64,000 nucleotides of DNA from an uncultured Lactobacillus sp. (GCA_937916845.1 CALFSK010000049.1:1-64000), one strand, 5' to 3'. Shown: positions 1-8,493, counted from the first letter of the stretch. Numbers and translations are program-made. Notes: generated by a model from the sequence alone, not told the origin.

Positions 1-7
1 TTCAGAA

Positions 8-43
8 CAAAAAAAGAAAACCAATTCGAAAATGAATTGGTTT
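8..43 (-). terminator. Rho-independent terminator of the ECF S-component gene
   Basis: A 10-bp perfect stem (AAACCAATTC/GAATTGGTTT) with a 6-base loop is followed on the minus strand by a T-rich run. It lies about 65 bases past the stop of the first gene. Confidence 0.8.
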
Positions 44-109
44 CCTCATAAAGTTTCTCATCAACAGCCGTTGACAAAGAGCCAGGACTTTTAATAACCT
101 GATTACACG

Positions 110-667
110 TTAAATCGATAATCGTCGACGACTGAAGCCAACTTGCACAAGGACGCGATAAATCAATGGGACTAAGACAAAGCAGGCCACTGAATTGATT
201 ACTGCAGCCAGTAAACTTGTAAAAGAGCCAATCATTGCTACTTGCAACGTAGTCCCCACCATCAGTGCCTCAATCACACCCGTCACCCAGGACGTGACGA
301 TTTTCGTTATTCCCGCTACAAATGAGACCCAGTAAAGTTTGACTAATTGATCTTCCGTATTGCCAACGGAACGGTAGCTCCAACTTACCATGGCAGCCAA
401 GATAATCGCTTCAATCACGGTTAACCAAGACGTTGCGGCGTACCCGTTCAAAATATCGAATAAGCCCAAACCGATTGCACCGGCTGCGGCCCCGTAGCCA
501 AAGCCTAAAAACATAACGGCAACCACCGTTAATATGTTACCAAAGTGAATAAACGGACGCCCCACAATTGCCGGGAGCGGAATTCGAATCATACTAATTC
601 CAATAAAAATAATAGCAGCAAACAAACCTGCAAATACTAACTTTTTTAACTGTTCTGATCTTCCCAT
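110..667 (-). CDS. ECF transporter S component-like membrane protein
   Basis: A 185-residue, very hydrophobic protein with about six predicted membrane segments. The first segment ends in short basic and proline-rich loops (RIPLPAIVGRPFIHFGN), and the family's glycine-rich helix MFLGFGYGAAAGAIGLGLFD follows. Size and pattern fit the substrate-binding (S) subunit of an energy-coupling factor vitamin or metabolite transporter, which uses a shared EcfA/A'/T module encoded elsewhere. The substrate cannot be read from the sequence. I start at the internal ATG (MGRSEQLKK) because GAGGG lies 10 bases upstream; the ATG 13 codons earlier has no ribosome site. It is a single-gene unit closed by its own terminator. 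Confidence 0.65.
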   Translation of the reverse strand: MGRSEQLKKLVFAGLFAAIIFIGISMIRIPLPAIVGRPFIHFGNILTVVAVMFLGFGYGAAAGAIGLGLFDILNGYAATSWLTVIEAIILAAMVSWSYRSVGNTEDQLVKLYWVSFVAGITKIVTSWVTGVIEALMVGTTLQVAMIGSFTSLLAAVINSVACFVLVPLIYRVLVQVGFSRRRLSI

Positions 668-759
668 TTGTTTCCATCCCTCTTTCGCCGTTGGCTTTTT
701 AATCATTTTTTAATGTAATTACTATTTTAATCCCATTTGCGCTAAATGAGAAGGCCGAA

Positions 760-1080
760 TTATTGTTTCGAACTTGAAAATTCAACAATTCGGGCACTGG
801 CCCGCTGGTTTGCATCAATCGCTTGAGCAACTGCTAGTAAATCATAGGCCGCCCGTGGCATCCGATAGTGATGACAAAACAAGTAATAGCCAAGGTCAAC
901 GGCAATTTGCCGTGAAACCGTGACACTATCCCCACTCACTTTCAGTCGGTGTCCAGCACGCGTCACTAACCGTTTTAAAACCACGTCTTCACGAATCTCA
1001 TGATTAGCGCTTGCAAGCATCAGCTGGGTTTTTAATTGTGTGTTATTCGCCCGTGTTTCCCAAAACTTTGCCTTAACCAT
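760..1080 (-). CDS. Hypothetical protein, 106 aa
   Basis: A small, soluble, basic, mostly helical protein (MVKAKFWETRANNTQLKTQ...) with no signal peptide, membrane segment or motif I recognise. The ATG at 1080 is preceded by GGAG at 9 bases, and a good promoter lies upstream (TTGCGA at 1135-1140, 17-bp spacer, TATGAT at 1112-1117). The promoter and ribosome site support a real gene. Its size recalls small immunity-type proteins of lactobacilli, but nothing specific supports that. Confidence 0.6.
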   Translation of the reverse strand: MVKAKFWETRANNTQLKTQLMLASANHEIREDVVLKRLVTRAGHRLKVSGDSVTVSRQIAVDLGYYLFCHHYRMPRAAYDLLAVAQAIDANQRASARIVEFSSSKQ

Positions 1081-1111
1081 CCTACTCAACTCCGTTCACT
1101 TACTCGGCTAT

Positions 1112-1140
1112 ATCATAGGAGTTTGGACAGAAGTTCGCAA
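1112..1140 (-). promoter_or_regulatory. Promoter of the 106-aa hypothetical gene
   Basis: On the minus strand, TTGCGA, 17-bp spacer, TATGAT. The -10 box is about 32 bases from the start codon. Confidence 0.6.
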
Positions 1141-1308
1141 CGGAACACACCCCGAAAAGCACCGCCTTATCAGGGTGTTCAGCGTTTTTACAAAATAACT
1201 TATATACATAAGCCCACTGTTCACTTGATAAATACTCGCAACCACTTTCCTAAGTTAATTTAAATTAATTTTATTCACGATTAAATTTATATCAACTCAT
1301 TACTTTAG

Positions 1309-2463
1309 TTACCAAGCCTCACCGGGTTCCATGGCCCACATTGTTCGGTGATAAGTCCCGTCTTCTTCTGAATAGTAGGCGTTGATTAATTGTCCCATTT
1401 TGACCTGCGAATTTGAGAATTCGCGGTACGCAGGAACTAGCCCGTTTAAAGCAGAAGGTGTCGTCGCCGTAAACTGGTACAATCGAACTTGCCGGTTGTC
1501 TAACGCCCCTTTGTCCCGAATTTCAGCCATAAATTCAAATGGCCGCTTCGACTGGTTAGACTTCACAACAATTGTTAACGGCTGACGGTCACTGATAATG
1601 TGATATTTGTACTTGACCCCCGGGTTATGCTCCAACCCATCAGCGGGGGACTTTATATAGGCTAAATAGTACATCGCCAGCAGCCCCACTTGATCCTGCG
1701 TCGTTATATAAGGCTCACTCTTTGGCGTTAGTGTCCGAACATACGCCGGATCACGATTGACCCGGGGTTCACGATATCTTGAGTCTTCAGATTGACTGGT
1801 CGTGGTTGTTGATGAAGACCTGTCCTGGGATGACGAGGACGATGGCATCGTTGTCTGCTGATTCACATTCGAATTGGCTACCTGCCCAATTCTACTCATA
1901 ATTGGTCGCCTCGTGCCAACAACCATCAGGCCCTGAAGGCTCCCAATTGTAAGAACCATTCCCATTAAAACGGTGCCAATCATCAGGCCTAACTGATTTT
2001 TCAAAATCTGTTGGCCTAATTTTCGGGGCGTTGCTGACAGATCAATAATTACAGCGTCCTCCGCCAAAGCTGTTAATTCATAGAGCTGTTGCGCGATGAG
2101 CCGCTCCAACCACAGTTTGCTGCCAAATGCTATGGTCCCAATTCCCCAGGTTAACGCCATCCACAGCCGGGCGTGAGTCGCAAAGTCTAGGACATCCAAT
2201 AATTGCGCAACGACTAAAATCCCCGCAAATATCACGACGACCCAACTGATTCGAGCAGCTAAGTTCAACCGGCGGAGCTGGGCCGACTTGCGAATTTCAC
2301 TCTTAAAAAAGGCCCGCCGACTCCGCCGAATTTGTAACGGCGTCATCGTCTTGTGGTAAATGCCCTGAAAATCAATGAGTCGCGATTGCCACTGCACCGT
2401 TCGCATCCAAAAATAGCCGATTATGGCGATATAAATGCCAATTCCAAACCACCATAGCTGCAT
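1309..2463 (-). CDS. Hypothetical membrane protein, 384 aa
   Basis: The N-terminal half has four likely membrane segments: residues about 2-20, a pair around 75-115, and one around 165-190. A basic loop (QIRRSRRAFFKSEIRKSAQLRR) separates the first from the second. A low-complexity Ser/Thr linker (about 210-235) leads to a predicted soluble C-terminal domain of about 150 residues. The ATG at 2463 is chosen because AAGGAAGG lies 7 bases upstream; an ATG six codons earlier overlaps that site. I do not recognise the family. The architecture suggests an exported C-terminal sensor or structural domain, which is inference. Confidence 0.65.
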   Translation of the reverse strand: MQLWWFGIGIYIAIIGYFWMRTVQWQSRLIDFQGIYHKTMTPLQIRRSRRAFFKSEIRKSAQLRRLNLAARISWVVVIFAGILVVAQLLDVLDFATHARLWMALTWGIGTIAFGSKLWLERLIAQQLYELTALAEDAVIIDLSATPRKLGQQILKNQLGLMIGTVLMGMVLTIGSLQGLMVVGTRRPIMSRIGQVANSNVNQQTTMPSSSSSQDRSSSTTTTSQSEDSRYREPRVNRDPAYVRTLTPKSEPYITTQDQVGLLAMYYLAYIKSPADGLEHNPGVKYKYHIISDRQPLTIVVKSNQSKRPFEFMAEIRDKGALDNRQVRLYQFTATTPSALNGLVPAYREFSNSQVKMGQLINAYYSEEDGTYHRTMWAMEPGEAW

Positions 2464-2509
2464 TCTGCTGCCTTCCTTCATGAATTATTGTGATCATACC
2501 ACGATGATG

Positions 2510-2535
2510 AAAAAAGGATTGAGCCCAGCTCAACC
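2510..2535 (-). terminator. Terminator of the MFS transporter gene
   Basis: The minus strand reads GGTTGAGC, loop TGG, GCTCAATCC, then six T. It lies 15 bases after the MFS stop codon. Confidence 0.85.
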
Positions 2536-2549
2536 CTTTGTCTTCGTTC

Positions 2550-3725
2550 TTAATGGCGGTCGTTGTCACGTAGACCAAATAGTAGGACTAAAATACCAAC
2601 AATCAGTGCTCCAACAAACACCATAAAGATTCCTGGAATTTTAATACCGGCACCCATCAGCGCCCCAACTAAAAACGGTCCGATGGTTGCACCGATTCGT
2701 CCAATCGACTGTGCAAAGCCCATCCCCATACCGCGAACATCAACGGCAAATTGACCAGGTGTGAAGGCGATCATAATGCCCCATGCCCCCAACGTAAAGA
2801 ATGAGAGCCAAGCACCACTGATCAAAATCATCGTTGCACTGGTGGCCAGACCAAACGCCGCCGCACTGAGCATGGTTCCCATAAGGTAAACGGCTAACAA
2901 GGCTTTTCGTGGGACTTTGCCCATTAACCACGCAGCGAGGTAGTAACCTGGCAACTGCGCCAAACTCATCAAGACGGTATAGCCGAAGCCGTGCACGATG
3001 GAAAAGCCCCGCAATACAAGTACACTTGGTAGCCATAAAAACATGCCGTAATAAGCAAACATAATGACAAACCACAGGATACTCAAACAAATCGTTGCGC
3101 GCCGGTATTCAACTGAAAACACTTGACGTAAAGCCGCCCCAAACGGCCGTTGGTTAGACCGTTCTGCCGGCGCTTCTTCTGGTAAATGCCGACGGACTAA
3201 TAAAGCGTATAGCCCCATTAGCGCAGTGATCAACACCGTCATCCGCCAGCCAAATTTTGGCATGACTAAAAATGATAATAGTGACGCCACGATCCAACCA
3301 AACGCCCAAAAACTGTCGACCAATACGAGCATCCGTGATCGCTTAGTCCCCGTAAAGTTATCCGCAATGATGGTTGCAGCTACTGGCAACTCACCACCCA
3401 GCCCGATTCCCGTGGTAAACCGCACGGCGATAAACCAACCAACACTTGGTGTCACGGTCAATAATAGATTTCCAATCGAAAATAACAGTAACGTCCCGAT
3501 TAAAACGGGCTTACGACCAACTTTGTCCGCTAAATAGCCACAAACTAAAGCCCCTACCATCATTCCTAGTGACGTTATCGCACTAACGGCCCCCAACTCA
3601 CCAGCTGTCAGATGCCAGCTCTGCTTAATGACTGGCATAATAAATGATAATAATGCAACGTCCAGCGCATCAAATAACCAGGCTGTCCCAATCAGCATTA
3701 AGAGCTTATTGCCCTTCACTTTCAT
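2550..3725 (-). CDS. MFS transporter, NiaP/aromatic-acid type
   Basis: A 391-residue major facilitator with 12 predicted membrane helices. The loop 2-3 signature is clear (GYLADKVGRKPVL, residues about 63-75), as is the FDALDVALLSFIMP motif in helix 1 that is typical of the sugar/aromatic-acid porter branch, which includes the niacin transporter NiaP. The neighbour upstream on the same strand is an NrtR-like regulator of NAD metabolism, and the promoter between them carries two dyads, so nicotinate/nicotinamide or precursor uptake is the best guess. A GGGGG ribosome site precedes the ATG by about 9 bases. The substrate remains inferred from context. Confidence 0.75.
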   Translation of the reverse strand: MKVKGNKLLMLIGTAWLFDALDVALLSFIMPVIKQSWHLTAGELGAVSAITSLGMMVGALVCGYLADKVGRKPVLIGTLLLFSIGNLLLTVTPSVGWFIAVRFTTGIGLGGELPVAATIIADNFTGTKRSRMLVLVDSFWAFGWIVASLLSFLVMPKFGWRMTVLITALMGLYALLVRRHLPEEAPAERSNQRPFGAALRQVFSVEYRRATICLSILWFVIMFAYYGMFLWLPSVLVLRGFSIVHGFGYTVLMSLAQLPGYYLAAWLMGKVPRKALLAVYLMGTMLSAAAFGLATSATMILISGAWLSFFTLGAWGIMIAFTPGQFAVDVRGMGMGFAQSIGRIGATIGPFLVGALMGAGIKIPGIFMVFVGALIVGILVLLFGLRDNDRH

Positions 3726-3753
3726 TATTGCAATCCCCCATAAATTGTCCTAA

Positions 3754-3793
3754 ATAACAGCGCTGTTATATTTTAGGTATTTTATACCTTTAA
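3754..3793 (-). promoter_or_regulatory. Promoter with two overlapping dyad operators
   Basis: Minus strand TTAAAG (3788-3793), 17-bp spacer, TATAAC (3765-3770). A perfect dyad AGGTAT-TTT-ATACCT (3775-3789) fills the spacer. A 16-bp perfect palindrome ATAACAGCGCTGTTAT (3754-3769) covers the -10 box and the presumed start. Both are placed to block RNA polymerase. NrtR-type regulators bind dyads of about this size, so NrtR is the likely ligand of one of them; which one is unknown. Confidence 0.6.
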
Positions 3794-3832
3794 GGTGCAA
3801 CAAGGTTACCATGTGAACTAATCAACTGTCAA

Positions 3833-4588
3833 CTACCCGTTTTTTAACTGGTAAACTCGCGCTGGCCGCCCAGAACCGCTATGCCGCTCAAACCCGACGG
3901 CTTCAAATAAATGCCCATGGGTCTTGCGAAAGTTTGAATTGTCAATTTGATTAACAGACTCCCGCCTTAGAAGCGCGTATAGTTCCCGGGCCTGTTTCAA
4001 GGTAAACGCATCCCCCAATACTTTTAAAATCGTTGGTGAATAATCAAGTCGGTTGCGAACGCGCTGCAACGCCGTCCGGATAATTAGTCCGTGATCAGCA
4101 GCTAGCATGCCCGTTGTCCATTCCTGCTGATAAAAGTCATCCGGGCTTACTTCATCATCAACCCCAGTAAACGCTAGCTTGCCAGCCACAAGGTCATCTC
4201 CTTGTTCCCGTGGTGTGACCGCAAACCACCGAACGTCCTTAGCACCGTAGCCGGGGACTAATTCCGGTTTTACGGGCAAGTAAACCATGTACGTCAATGC
4301 AAGCGTACGCTCACCCGGTACACGCGCAACGTTGGTAAAGGTCCCAAGTTGTTCCGGTTTTAGCCGTTTTAACCCTACGCCTAATTTTTCTTTAACTAGT
4401 CGTGACGCCGCCATATCAGCACTCTCATCTACTCGCAGTGCCGTCGTCGGTAAGCCCCACTCCCCGGCAAAGGGAGCTGTGCTCCGTTGCAACAATAAGA
4501 TGAGTAATTGCTTCGTCACCCGATCAAAGCTAAAAATAACGTTTGTAATACTGACCAGTGGCCGTTCGATAACTTGTTTGGTGGTCAT
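3833..4588 (-). CDS. nrtR: NrtR-like Nudix transcriptional regulator
   Basis: A 251-residue protein with a Nudix domain (about 10-150) fused to a C-terminal winged helix (about 165-251) that ends in the GSGRPARVYQL signature of NrtR repressors. The Nudix box is degenerate: where a hydrolase has RExxEExG this one reads RLVKEKLG, so the catalytic glutamates are mostly gone. NrtR proteins use ADP-ribose as effector rather than hydrolysing it and control NAD synthesis or uptake. The ATG at 4588 has GGAGGAA 9 bases upstream; an earlier in-frame ATG overlaps the preceding terminator. It is followed by an MFS gene with a two-dyad promoter. Confidence 0.8.
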   Translation of the reverse strand: MTTKQVIERPLVSITNVIFSFDRVTKQLLILLLQRSTAPFAGEWGLPTTALRVDESADMAASRLVKEKLGVGLKRLKPEQLGTFTNVARVPGERTLALTYMVYLPVKPELVPGYGAKDVRWFAVTPREQGDDLVAGKLAFTGVDDEVSPDDFYQQEWTTGMLAADHGLIIRTALQRVRNRLDYSPTILKVLGDAFTLKQARELYALLRRESVNQIDNSNFRKTHGHLFEAVGFERHSGSGRPARVYQLKNG

Positions 4589-4604
4589 CTTAAAGTTCCT
4601 CCTA

Positions 4605-4634
4605 CAAAAAGGCCACGACAAATTTGTCGTGGCC
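4605..4634 (-). terminator. Terminator of the 54-aa gene
   Basis: Perfect stem GGCCACGACA/TGTCGTGGCC followed on the minus strand by TTTTTG. It separates the small upstream gene from nrtR. Confidence 0.8.
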
Positions 4635-4643
4635 GCTCATTTT

Positions 4644-4808
4644 TTAGTTCATTTGTTGCAACGCTTGAACCATCCAGCCATTAATGGCAGATTTTTCAAT
4701 AATTGCTTTTTTGATTTCCCAAACGTCCGCTTTAATATAGCGTTGTCGGGCGGCCATGAGCGGGATGTTATGAACAACCTCTTGGCCTTTGTTAATTGTA
4801 ACGCGCAT
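4644..4808 (-). CDS. Small hypothetical protein, 54 aa
   Basis: An ORF read directly from the sequence: MRVTINKGQEVVHNIPLMAA... ending GWMVQALQQMN. AGGAAAGG lies 10 bases before the ATG, and a strong terminator follows the stop by about 10 bases, so the unit is gene-like at both ends. It is soluble and mixed-charge, with no motif recognised. Confidence 0.6.
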   Translation of the reverse strand: MRVTINKGQEVVHNIPLMAARQRYIKADVWEIKKAIIEKSAINGWMVQALQQMN

Positions 4809-5047
4809 CACATTACATCCTTTCCTAATGCTCAGGAAATTTGTAAATTATTCTGTGTATTTAATACTGGGGCAAGTATGTGATACTAAAAATATATTTA
4901 TTCAAAATCCGAGATCCTATTATACTGGCTTGAAGTCAGCATTGCCTCAAACCAAGGTATAACTCTATCATACTCTGACAACAAAAGCGAATATGTTCTC
5001 TCTGAATAACAAATTTTATATTTTTTAATCGTCCGAGGTTGTTAGCG

Positions 5048-5076
5048 TTGTCATTTTTAATGAGGCGCTTTACACT
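5048..5076 (+). promoter_or_regulatory. Promoter of the 36-aa membrane peptide
   Basis: TTGTCA, 17-bp spacer, TACACT, then GAGGAGGGG and an ATG 31 bases downstream of the -10 box. Confidence 0.65.
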
Positions 5077-5106
5077 TAAGGTAACTTAGCGAGGAGGGGT
5101 TTGCAC

Positions 5107-5217
5107 ATGCGCAATTATAAATATTTAGTGTATGGAGGTATTTCGGTTGTTTATCTATTTGCCCTATATGCTTTGTTCCACCTTATTCGTACAGCTTATT
5201 TTCTATTCTTTGTTTAG
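5107..5217 (+). CDS. 36-aa single-span membrane peptide
   Basis: The short ORF encodes MRNYKYLVYGG followed by one hydrophobic helix (about residues 8-36) with an internal HLIR. A consensus promoter, a GAGGAGGGG ribosome site 7 bases from the ATG, and a terminator immediately after the stop make it a self-contained gene. It could be a small membrane regulator, a toxin-like peptide or a stress-induced mini-protein; nothing here decides between them. Confidence 0.6.
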   Translation: MRNYKYLVYGGISVVYLFALYALFHLIRTAYFLFFV

Positions 5218-5225
5218 GCACAACC

Positions 5226-5292
5226 AAAAATCCGGAAGTTAACGTGGCCTCACTTAACAGGCCACATTAATTTCCGGATTTATTTTATTTTT
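5226..5292. terminator. Bidirectional terminator
   Basis: A long interrupted stem (AAATCCGGAAGTTAACGTGGCCT with its complement) has T-rich sequence on both sides. It ends the 36-aa gene on the plus strand and the hydrolase operon on the minus strand. Confidence 0.8.
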
Positions 5293-5303
5293 CATATTAA
5301 AGT

Positions 5304-6191
5304 CTAACGGTGCCACAAGTAACGGTCGACCGCTAACGCAACGGCTGCGTTTTCGTGGAGTTGACTGTGTTGGGCCTTTTTTCCGTGGAACACTTTTTCG
5401 GTGTAGTTCACATTAGTTCCACGCAATAGCGGCTTGATTGACCGTGCGGAAACGTTTGTCACCAAACTATCCGAGTTCGTGCCATCATCCAGATTGCCGA
5501 TAATATTTAGCAGGTGGACGTTATGTGGGAAGTTTGTCCGTTTACCAGCCAACAATTGATACGCAGCGTGCACGTCCTTAGGCTGGCCAGAACTTAGAAA
5601 GCTATTCTGATTAGCCACGTCATCTTCCCCAACCACACCGTCAAACGGACCGGCAATGGTCACTAATTTATTAATTTTGGGAAAATCACTCGCCTGTTTC
5701 GTCATCAATAAATTAACACTCGCAACGCACCCCGCTGAATGCGCAACAATGTTGTACGTCGTAAAGTTTTGTTTTGCTTTAACGGCCGTGATGACCTTTG
5801 CAAGCCAGGCGCTTTGCTGATCATACTGTGCCAAATTATTTTGGAAAACGACCTGGATAATCGGATTACGCGTCTTTGCGGTCCAGTTTCCACTCAACGT
5901 GACTTGTCCACTAGGGCTGACCGTCGCCACAAACACTTTATGGGCATGTGCGGTCTGTTCCGCGTGCTGGATGAGCGTATTGGTCGAATTAGCACTCCCC
6001 TGAAACCCGTGAACGTAAAAAGTTGGTACCCGACTCGTCAACCACGGCGACTGCGCCTTCTTCGTCGGTGCGGTCGATTGCGACGTGGCCGTGTGTTCCG
6101 AACGACCACAGCCACTCAATCCAATGACAACCATTAATCCCAATACTAACCATTTCAAAACTCTAACCTTATGCAAAATATTTCGCCTCAT
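5304..6191 (-). CDS. Alpha/beta hydrolase lipoprotein, DUF915-like
   Basis: A 295-residue protein with an N-terminal hydrophobic signal ending in the lipobox LSGC (about residues 25-28), so it is likely anchored outside the cell. FYVHGFQGSANS (about 58-69) is the oxyanion-hole region, and the nucleophile elbow reads VAHSAGC (about 150). The pattern, with a late Asp and a terminal His-rich segment, fits the DUF915 serine-hydrolase family of Firmicutes; the natural substrate is not known. It begins three bases after the stop of the NlpC/P60 gene, so both are co-transcribed, and both act at the cell envelope. Confidence 0.75.
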   Translation of the reverse strand: MRRNILHKVRVLKWLVLGLMVVIGLSGCGRSEHTATSQSTAPTKKAQSPWLTSRVPTFYVHGFQGSANSTNTLIQHAEQTAHAHKVFVATVSPSGQVTLSGNWTAKTRNPIIQVVFQNNLAQYDQQSAWLAKVITAVKAKQNFTTYNIVAHSAGCVASVNLLMTKQASDFPKINKLVTIAGPFDGVVGEDDVANQNSFLSSGQPKDVHAAYQLLAGKRTNFPHNVHLLNIIGNLDDGTNSDSLVTNVSARSIKPLLRGTNVNYTEKVFHGKKAQHSQLHENAAVALAVDRYLWHR

Positions 6192-6194
6192 TAT

Positions 6195-7088
6195 TTACCA
6201 ATTGCGCTTGACCGCAACAAGTTCATCTTTTAAATAGGTTGCAGCTAACTGCAAGTAGGTAACGTGCTTCCCTGGTGTCGGTGCGTGTAACAGCCACCCG
6301 TCACCAGCGTACATTGCGACGTGATGAATAGCCCCGTTACCGTGATCATGCGCAAAAAAGCAAAGGTCACCGGGTTGGGCGTCAGCTAACTGAATCGTGG
6401 TTCCCACTAGCGCCTGGTCACTCGCATCCCGTGGTAACCGTACCCCGATTGCGCGGTGTAAACTGTAGACAAATCCTGAGCAGTCAAACCCGTACGCACT
6501 GATACCACCCCACAGATAACGCAAATCTAAAAAGTCCATGCCTAACCGCACCATCTTTGCGCCCGCCGTCAAATGCTGATCAGCGAAAGCAAACTGCGTG
6601 GCCCGTTTGGCAACTTTTCCAATTCCGAGTGGCGTTTGAACCAAGTCATAGCGATGGTCCTGACTATCCACTACGGGTAATTCCGTTCCTAACGTTAACA
6701 GCCGCAACGTGCTGCCATCTGGATGCAACAGTGGCGTAAACCCGCGTTTAACCGTCACCGTGGTCCCAGTCTGCAAAGGTAACGGCACTAACGAGAGCTG
6801 TGCCGCCCAAACCCAACCAGGATACCCCTGCGGATGCCGTGCATCGACTTGGGTTGCAACGTAACCGTATGCCCAGCCATCGACAACCCGATCAACAACA
6901 AACGGGTCGTTAAATAGTGCCTGAGTCACCAACCGATTATTCCGCTCTAACGCCACGGTATCCGCATCGCTTAACCGTGTTAACCACGAAGACAAGCCGG
7001 CATTGTCTAAGGCCAGTCGATCAATGAACGAGACCCTTGGTTGCCGCCAAACATTAGCGACTGCGGCTAAAATTCGCGCTGTTTGCAT
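6195..7088 (-). CDS. NlpC/P60 cell-wall endopeptidase with SH3-like domains
   Basis: A 297-residue protein with an N-terminal helical stretch, two SH3-like segments (about 55-170) and a C-terminal NlpC/P60 domain. Catalytic Cys is in FDCSGFVYSLHR (about 205) and His in HHVAMYAGDGWLLHAP (about 260). The layout resembles YkfC-type gamma-D-glutamyl-L-diamino-acid endopeptidases that trim peptidoglycan peptides. No signal peptide is evident, which favours a recycling role in the cytoplasm. The ATG at 7088 follows GGGGTG by 6 bases; longer forms have no ribosome site. Confidence 0.8.
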   Translation of the reverse strand: MQTARILAAVANVWRQPRVSFIDRLALDNAGLSSWLTRLSDADTVALERNNRLVTQALFNDPFVVDRVVDGWAYGYVATQVDARHPQGYPGWVWAAQLSLVPLPLQTGTTVTVKRGFTPLLHPDGSTLRLLTLGTELPVVDSQDHRYDLVQTPLGIGKVAKRATQFAFADQHLTAGAKMVRLGMDFLDLRYLWGGISAYGFDCSGFVYSLHRAIGVRLPRDASDQALVGTTIQLADAQPGDLCFFAHDHGNGAIHHVAMYAGDGWLLHAPTPGKHVTYLQLAATYLKDELVAVKRNW

Positions 7089-7253
7089 ATTAATCACCCC
7101 ACTCTTCTTAAATTTTACCATACCATTACTATACTCTGGAAACACCAGAACAGTATGGTTACTATCCTTTCTTGCCAAACTCAGCTATAAAATTAAAAAA
7201 CAATGTGAAAGTATGCTATGATACTAATAATTACTTAGGAGGCGTTTTTTAGC

Positions 7254-7718
7254 ATGGATAAAACCGATTTGAAAATTCTGAACGCCTTGCAGGCGGATGC
7301 CCGTATTTCGCTAAAGGCGCTGGCTGACCAGTGCTTTATCTCCTCACCAGCAATTTCAGCCCGGATTACGCGGTTAAAAAAGAGCGGGATTATCCGTGAC
7401 TACCAGGCAAACCTAAACTACGAAAAACTAAATTATCACATCAAGGCTTACATCCAGCTTCAGTTGGAACCGACAGAAAAAGAGCGCTTTTACCCGTTCG
7501 TTGCCAGTATCCCCAACATCTTGGAATGTGATTGTGTGACTGGCGAATACTCGCAAATCTTAAAAGTCGTTTTCGAATCCACCCAAGCGTTGGATGAATT
7601 CGTTAACCACTTGCAGTCCTTTGGCAAGACCAGCACCCAGATCGTCTTCTCTACAAGCGTTGCAAACCGTGGTTTAACGTTGCCAGTCGATCACGATACC
7701 AGCCAAATCAAAGAATAG
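7254..7718 (+). CDS. Lrp/AsnC family transcriptional regulator
   Basis: A 154-residue protein with an N-terminal helix-turn-helix (LADQCFISSPAISARITRLK, about 22-41) and a C-terminal RAM-type ligand and oligomerisation domain (about 65-140, with VTGEYSQILKVVF). AGGAGG lies 12 bases before the ATG. The family senses amino acids and acts as octamers. It stands alone between the endopeptidase operon (divergent) and small membrane genes (convergent), so its targets cannot be read from context. Confidence 0.85.
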   Translation: MDKTDLKILNALQADARISLKALADQCFISSPAISARITRLKKSGIIRDYQANLNYEKLNYHIKAYIQLQLEPTEKERFYPFVASIPNILECDCVTGEYSQILKVVFESTQALDEFVNHLQSFGKTSTQIVFSTSVANRGLTLPVDHDTSQIKE

Positions 7719-7754
7719 CCGCGCGTGGCATTGTCCCGTCGCGGTCCTCAAAAC

Positions 7755-7799
7755 AAAAGGACTACTCAGAAAATTAAATTTCTGGGTAGCCCTTTTTCG
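7755..7799. terminator. Terminator, possibly bidirectional
   Basis: AAAGGACTACTCAGAAA pairs with TTTCTGGGTAGCCCTTT, followed by TTTTTCG on the plus strand and a T-rich run on the minus strand. Confidence 0.75.
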
Positions 7800-7822
7800 T
7801 TTACGTCACCATCAATTGATAG

Positions 7823-8056
7823 TCACTGTTTCAATAAATTCATAATTGCTGTCTGGGTCGTTAATTGATGTCTCGTCTTAAACATTTCAAGCGCTGTGCC
7901 ACAGCCCAACATTAAGGCCACCCCGATTAAATTCAAGATGAGTGGTTGAATCGTTAAAAAATTAGCCATACAAATACTAATTAAAAAGAGAATTGCACCT
8001 AAAATCATTCCGGCAGTCAAACTAATAAAGCTGGTTTTTATCTCGAACACTCCCAT
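7823..8056 (-). CDS. Small membrane protein, 77 aa
   Basis: Two hydrophobic segments (about residues 9-30 and 35-57) with a short polar C-terminus. It starts 12 bases after the stop of a similar-sized membrane gene, so the two probably form an operon. No clear ribosome site is visible before this ATG, suggesting translational coupling. Function unknown. Confidence 0.55.
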   Translation of the reverse strand: MGVFEIKTSFISLTAGMILGAILFLISICMANFLTIQPLILNLIGVALMLGCGTALEMFKTRHQLTTQTAIMNLLKQ

Positions 8057-8068
8057 TTGCGCGACTTA

Positions 8069-8299
8069 TCAAGCAAACCGATTCATAACAAAAATGACGC
8101 CCAGTCCTGATAACCACAATGCAAGCAACGGTCCCAGTACTAATGGTCCGAAGCTGTACCAACCCACGATTCCAATAAACAGGATTTCAGCACTATGCAC
8201 CATCAGTAACAAATCCCGGTAGGCCCGGTAATACCATTGCCCAACTAATCCTAATGCAAACGCAACTAGGATCACCCCATAGAAAAAGCCGTGTACCAT
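8069..8299 (-). CDS. Small membrane protein, 76 aa
   Basis: Three short hydrophobic segments (about 4-22, 32-50 and 52-72). GGAG precedes the ATG by about 9 bases. First gene of a two-gene membrane-protein unit with the 77-aa gene downstream. No motif recognised. Composite repeat E1 begins about 195 bases upstream. Confidence 0.6.
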   Translation of the reverse strand: MVHGFFYGVILVAFALGLVGQWYYRAYRDLLLMVHSAEILFIGIVGWYSFGPLVLGPLLALWLSGLGVIFVMNRFA

Positions 8300-8493
8300 G
8301 TGACGAACACTCCTTCAACTTGGTTTTAAGAACTGTCCTTATTGTGACAACTTTTGTTAAAACTGGTTATCAATTTAATGTAAAGTTGAAGTTATTTTTG
8401 AGTAAACCCCTAAAGTCTGAAAGATAAGTTTTAGAGATTAAGCATTGTTGCACTAATATCTAGACTAATACTAATTAACAACTTGGCATCCAT

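Noticed and set aside
1143..1195. Plus-strand hairpin GAACACACCC/GGGTGTTC with TTTTT
   Set aside because: No plus-strand gene precedes it, and the loop is long; a chance match or remnant.
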